From the NCBI RefSeq assembly GCF_000611645.1, contig NW_014012677.1, positions 7,930 through 18,782 on the forward strand: a DNA stretch of 10,853 nt, given 5' to 3'. Below the pieces are notes generated by a model. It was not told the DNA's origin. It did no database searches and saw only the letters and a program-made list of their open reading frames with translations. Made by a program: the position numbers and the translations under genes. Numbering within the stretch: the stretch's first letter is position 1; each line of letters opens with the position of its first letter. Shown piece by piece: positions 7,453-10,853 of the stretch. The DNA is from Monoraphidium neglectum (Eukaryota; Chlorophyta; Chlorophyceae; Sphaeropleales; Selenastraceae).

Positions 7453-9066
7453 TTACAACCCGGTGTAGCCGCCGTAGCCGCCATAGCCGCCGTCCGCAGG
7501 CGTCCTCGATACGAAGAAGACGAGGCCGCTGGCCAAGATGCAGCTGACCTGGAATATGCCGGCCACCCCCGGCCACACCTCCCCCTTCATCTCCGGGTTC
7601 ATGGCTGGAAGGGGGAGGGGTGATGACGTAGGTGCGGGGTGGGGGTGGGGCGAGGAGGGGTCGTTTCAAATGTGAGGGAGGAGGGAGCCGGCAAAAGAGA
7701 AGTCGGGCGTCGTGGATCGAGGGCGGGGGGCCTTCGCAGCTGCGATCAGGAGCGCCCTCGGCATACCCATAATGCGCCGCATGTGTGCGCGGGGCCGTGG
7801 ACGCGCACCATAGTGCTGAGTCAGCACCCAGACCGCGCCGACCAGCGATGCAAAGGACACCACGTAAGACAGGAACAGCCAGAAGCGGCTGCGGCAGAAG
7901 CCGCCGTCGTCAAAGGGGTCGTAGTCTGCGCGTCGCAGCACGAGATTGAGACGAGGGATGGTGATATGAAGGGGCAGAGGGGAAAAAAAGAAGTGGGGGC
8001 TGGGTCGCGCACGGCGCACCAGGGCGCTGGCTGTGTGTTGAGCTTGCAGAGGACCGCACCAGTTATCAGAGGCGCGAACCCAAAAAAGCAGTATCAATGG
8101 TGTCAGAAGAGGACCCACAACGAACACAAACTCACTTCCAAACATGTGCAGGTCTCTGAAGCCCGCACGCATGCAAGCACATCGGGCGCATATAAATACA
8201 CGCGCGCGCACACGCAAACACACACCCTCACACTCAAACATGCAGACACCCACACACACGTGCGCGTGTGTGTTGACACAGGCCTGCTCACCCTGCAGCT
8301 CGTCCCGCCGAACCATGTTGATCATCACCAGCGCCACGGTGGCCACAGTGCCTGGGATGTACTGCAAACATGAAATGGAGTTTGCTCCGCGTAAGACAAG
8401 CGGTCGGTGTGCTTCAGCCTCAGCCGCCGTGGCCGAGGAGTCCACGCAGGCTTGTGGGAAGCTGCACAGAAGCTGCTGCTGCGCCAGACCGCCGGCGGCT
8501 CGCCCTGCTGGATCAGTGGACCCCTGCCCACCTGGTCGAATGGGATGGTGCGCGTGTTGCAGGCCACCGCATCGACCCAGAACCACCAGCCTGCACCAAA
8601 GAGCGCCCCAGATAAGATAGGGCCGTATGACTTGGCCTGCGATTCGCGGGTGCGTCGGCAGAGCGGACCGTGTCAGCGGAGGCGGCGCCAGCAGTGATAT
8701 GGATTGCTTCGTCGCGGCTGCAGGGTCTGCACCCGGAGAGTGCCGCAGCAGTGAAAGCAGGCCGCCTCCTACGCGCCAAACAAAAGACGCCATCTGCGCA
8801 CAGCAAGCCGCGTGCAGATGGCAACGGGCGGCCCCGCACCTTCTCCTCCCAGAACTGTGGGTGCGAGCAGGAATCAAAGCGGAGGTTATGGGTGAGGAAA
8901 CAATGCTGCAGATGAGACAGGCCCACGGCCCACACACAATCGCTGCCCTGCTGCGCATGCTCCCACGATCACCCTTGTAAGTCGGCCGCATGCCACCCAC
9001 CTGCACCACGTATGGGGGTATGAGCAGGGCAATGACCTCACAGAGAGGCCACCCCCGCAGACACAT
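7453..9066 (-). CDS. TMEM50: TMEM50/SMP1-family four-pass membrane protein, complete
   Basis: Minus-strand exons are 9066-9001, 8636-8532, 8361-8292, 7925-7809 and 7604-7453 (stop TAA). All four introns are GT-AG with consistent phases, giving 169 residues, close to plant TMEM50 proteins of about 135-160. Seen: GALFGAGWWFWVDAVACN (32-48, the family signature in helix 1); YIPGTVATVALVMINMV (58-74, helix 2); YDPFDDGG loop then FWLFLSYVVSFASLVGAVW (95-113, helix 3); and VWPGVAGIFQVSCILASGLV (129-148, helix 4). A short tail GGYGGYGGY follows. The family sits in endosomal and other secretory membranes; yeast and plant work links related proteins to membrane trafficking, but no biochemical activity is defined. 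The first exon (22 residues, MCLRGW to YVVQ) is chosen because its phase-0 donor fits and IPPYV precedes the conserved region plausibly; it is the least certain part. The gene diverges from the M16 gene to its right. Confidence 0.92.
8190..8277. repeat. CA/CG-rich low-complexity tract in TMEM50 intron 3
   Basis: An imperfect run of ACAC, GCGC and CACA dinucleotides lies within the intron 7926-8291. It contains a CACACACGTGCGCGTGTGTG-type palindromic core at about 8250-8275. It keeps a long minus-strand frame open across the intron, so apparent Cys/Val-rich coding here is an artefact. Confidence 0.8.
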
Positions 9067-9749
9067 GGCCGCTACTAGCGCGGTCTATGGCCGTGCTTGG
9101 TCGCCGCTCCTCGCCCCAACGGCGCTTTGTGCCGCTGCTCGGGTCCCGCCCGACGCCACACGGACCCTTCAGCTGCGCCTTGACCTGCTACGTCGCAACT
9201 GTATATGTATAAGGCCCGCTACGGCCTGCGATGCACGTCCAAACGGCTGTCTTGCTGCGACAGTATGGTTGTGGCCTGATCTGATGGTTGGTGGGTCTGA
9301 GTGACGTTGCTATGATTCAATGTGAGGTTGTTGTTACGCTTCCAGTTACACCAGGCTATAGGCTTGAAGCACTTCACACACCGTCTGCACACGCTGCTCG
9401 CAGTCACCCGGCCACATAGTTCAGCAGAGTGAAACTTGCATCGTATATGAATCGGGTACAATTGATTGTGCTTGGTGCTTTTTCGGTGTCCAACAGTGCA
9501 CAGATCGTCCAGCTCACCGAGGCGCGCTCTTCCTCCGCATAGAACGCGCCTGCAAGTAGGCGCTTGGGTGTGAAAACAAGCACAATTAACGCTTTTTGCG
9601 CCTCCGGTGGCTGGGCGTGGAGAGCCCGCACACCTGCACCGGCGGCTAGCAGCTGCACCGGAGCACTCGCTCCCCGCCGCTCGCGCTGCGCCCCCGGCCC
9701 AGCCCCGTGCTTCGCGGCGCGGCCCCGCCGCCGCACGGCAGCCTGCGTC
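9067..9749. promoter_or_regulatory. Divergent promoter region between TMEM50 (minus) and the nardilysin-like gene (plus)
   Basis: About 680 bases separate the two predicted start codons, which point away from each other. A TATA-like element at 9202-9212 (plus TATATGTATAA; minus TTATACATATA) lies about 140 bases upstream of the TMEM50 ATG. A second, TATATGAA, at 9444-9451 lies about 115 bases upstream of the first in-frame plus-strand ATG (9564) of the protease frame. No separate gene is supported in between; the short frames lack motifs. Confidence 0.4.
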
Positions 9750-10610
9750 ATGGCGGCCGCCGTGGACGTCCTAAAGAGTCCCAGCGACCGCAAGTCATAT
9801 CGTTATTTGAAGCTTGAAAATGGGATGTCGGTGCTGCTGATACACGACCCGGAAATCAAAGAGCAGGGCGCCGCCCAAGGAGCCGGCGGCATGGAGGTGC
9901 GCGGCCCGCCACTGCGGATCGCAGAGGGGGCACCGCTTGGCATAGCATCCTCAGCCTGACAGCGCCGCTTCTGCTCCGGCTGACTGCCATGCAGCGATGT
10001 GCCCAGGAGGGGGGAGGGGCGCACCAGCAACTGTCAGGTTGGCGCTGCCATGTCGGCGTGCATGGCCCTCGATGTCCCTCGACCTCACAGCCGCGGCTGG
10101 TTCAATGTCATACCTACAATCATCGCGACGCAGGGCTCCGACATGGAGACGGACGAGGGGGCGGCCGCCGGCAGCGGCAGCGGCGAATGGGAGACGCTGA
10201 GCAGCAGCGGCGAGGGCGGGACCGGCGAGGGTGAGGACGAAGAGGAGGACGAGGAGGAGGACGAGGGCGAAGATGAGGATGAGGATGAGGGCATGGGTTC
10301 TGGCAGCGACGAGGGGGAGGAGGGCAGCGGCAGCGAGGGCAGCTCCGACGAGGGGGAAGACGGCGATGGCGGCGGCCGCGGGCGCGGGGGCAAAAAGAAG
10401 GCCGCCACCGAGGCCCCCGGCGCGAGCAAGAAGGCGGCGGCCGCGATGGCGGTCGGCGTGGGCAGCTTCAGCGACCCGCGGGAGGTGCAGGGGCTGAGCC
10501 ACTACCTGGAGCATATGCTGTTCATGGGCAGCGAGGCGTTCCCGGATGAGAACGAGTATGATGCGTTTTTATCGAAGCACGGCGGCAGCTCTAACGCCTA
10601 CACGGAATTG
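9750..10610 (+). CDS. NRDC: Nardilysin-like M16 zinc metalloprotease, N-terminal part (continues beyond the window)
   Basis: Two plus-strand exons, 9750-9896 and 10134-10610, are joined in phase 0 (GGCATGGAG|GTGCGC to GCGACGCAG|GGC). The next donor, GAATTG|GTGGGT, follows at 10611, so the visible protein is 208 residues of an expected roughly 1,000. Seen: [20 protein letters not shown] (12-31), the first strand of the M16 fold; an acidic, Ser-rich insert (about 55-130, with near-continuous Asp/Glu at 83-103); a KKK basic patch; then [20 protein letters not shown] and the inverted zinc motif H172-Y-L-E175-H176, followed by [20 protein letters not shown]. The third zinc-binding Glu should lie about 75 residues further on, off-window. 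Family knowledge: M16A enzymes cleave peptides inside a closed clam-shell chamber. The acidic insert before HxxEH distinguishes nardilysin from insulin-degrading enzyme and favours cleavage at basic sites. The frame is open back to an ATG at 9564, so a longer N-terminus, possibly a targeting peptide, is an alternative. Confidence 0.88.
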
Positions 10611-10801
10611 GTGGGTGCAAGATGGGCCGTGGGCTGGGGCATGGATTGGTTTGCAGTGCGGTGTGTGTATAAGCAGACTGTGGGCGTGAGTTCTTTATTT
10701 TTGTGTGTGTGTGTTGTCGTGTGTGTATGTTGAGTGAGTGAGTGTATGCGCGCGCACGCACGCGCGCGCGCGCGTGCGTGTGTGTTTGTGTGTGTGTGTG
10801 T

Positions 10802-10853
<52 letters not shown>
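10611..10853 (+). other. Nardilysin-like gene intron 2, partial
   Basis: The intron begins with GTGGGT directly after the codons for SNAYTEL; the family continues with an EHT-like motif, which is absent here. The rest of the window is low-complexity GT-rich sequence with no acceptor in view. Confidence 0.8.
10700..10853. repeat. Alternating purine-pyrimidine microsatellite: (GT)n, (GTGA)n, (CG)n, (GT)n
   Basis: TG repeats at about 10701-10728 are followed by GTGA units to about 10745, a CG/CA alternating block at about 10747-10780, then GT repeats to the end of the window. Alternating CG and GT runs on this scale are classic candidates for left-handed (Z) DNA under negative supercoiling. The tract lies in an intron close to the 5' end of the gene. 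Confidence 0.95.

Noticed and set aside
7666..9066. A 466-codon minus-strand open frame
   Set aside because: It reads through three TMEM50 introns, including a CA-repeat; only the first exon, the 8361-8292 exon and the 7925-7809 exon share its frame. The spliced five-exon model explains the conserved protein.
10085..10429. Minus-strand Ser/Pro-rich frame
   Set aside because: It is the antisense of the acidic insert of the nardilysin-like gene; polyserine results from reading GAG/GAC repeats backwards.
1..10853. tRNA, rRNA, CRISPR or bacterial mobile elements
   Set aside because: No cloverleaf-like B-box/GTTCRA pattern, no regularly spaced repeats and no transposase were seen on either strand.

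Overview
The window looks like nuclear DNA of a green alga (core Chlorophyta; no species can be named). The reasons are GC-rich coding exons, dense short GT-AG introns, low-complexity Gln/Gly/Ala/Pro/acidic inserts inside conserved proteins, long CTG, GCC and GT microsatellites, TGTAA-type candidate polyadenylation signals, and the protein families themselves. These include a CRY-DASH photolyase-family protein and a plant-type TMEM50 protein. There is no operon structure, no recognisable RNA gene and no CRISPR array. All gene models below were spliced by hand from conserved protein motifs and phase-matched GT-AG junctions.

Layout. (1) 253-3429, minus strand: N-terminal and central part of a CRY-DASH cryptochrome/photolyase in five visible exons; its C-terminus lies off the left edge. 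It carries an 18-Gln tract encoded by a pure CAG run inside the FAD-binding domain. (2) 3430-4420: a GC-poorer spacer with the CRY-DASH upstream region and the 3' flank of the next gene. (3) 4421-about 5749, minus: a three-exon gene for a small protein with a retropepsin-like (clan AA) fold signature whose catalytic Asp position is Gly; its 5' end is uncertain. (4) 5750-7452: mostly intergenic, with a weak orphan exon candidate and one of two related 65-bp segments (the other is at 3759-3823). (5) 7453-9066, minus: a complete five-exon TMEM50-family four-helix membrane protein of 169 residues. (6) 9067-9749: a divergent promoter region. (7) 9750 to beyond the right edge, plus: the first two coding exons of a nardilysin-like M16 metalloprotease with an acidic insert and the HxxEH zinc motif, followed by an intron holding a long CG/GT alternating microsatellite.

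The four genes belong to unrelated processes (light/DNA repair, possible protease fold, membrane trafficking, peptide cleavage), and I see no evidence that they form one system. The most interesting points are domain-level oddities: the polyQ insertion and changed FAD-pocket motifs of the CRY-DASH, the Asp-to-Gly change in the retropepsin-like protein, and the conserved repeat pair.
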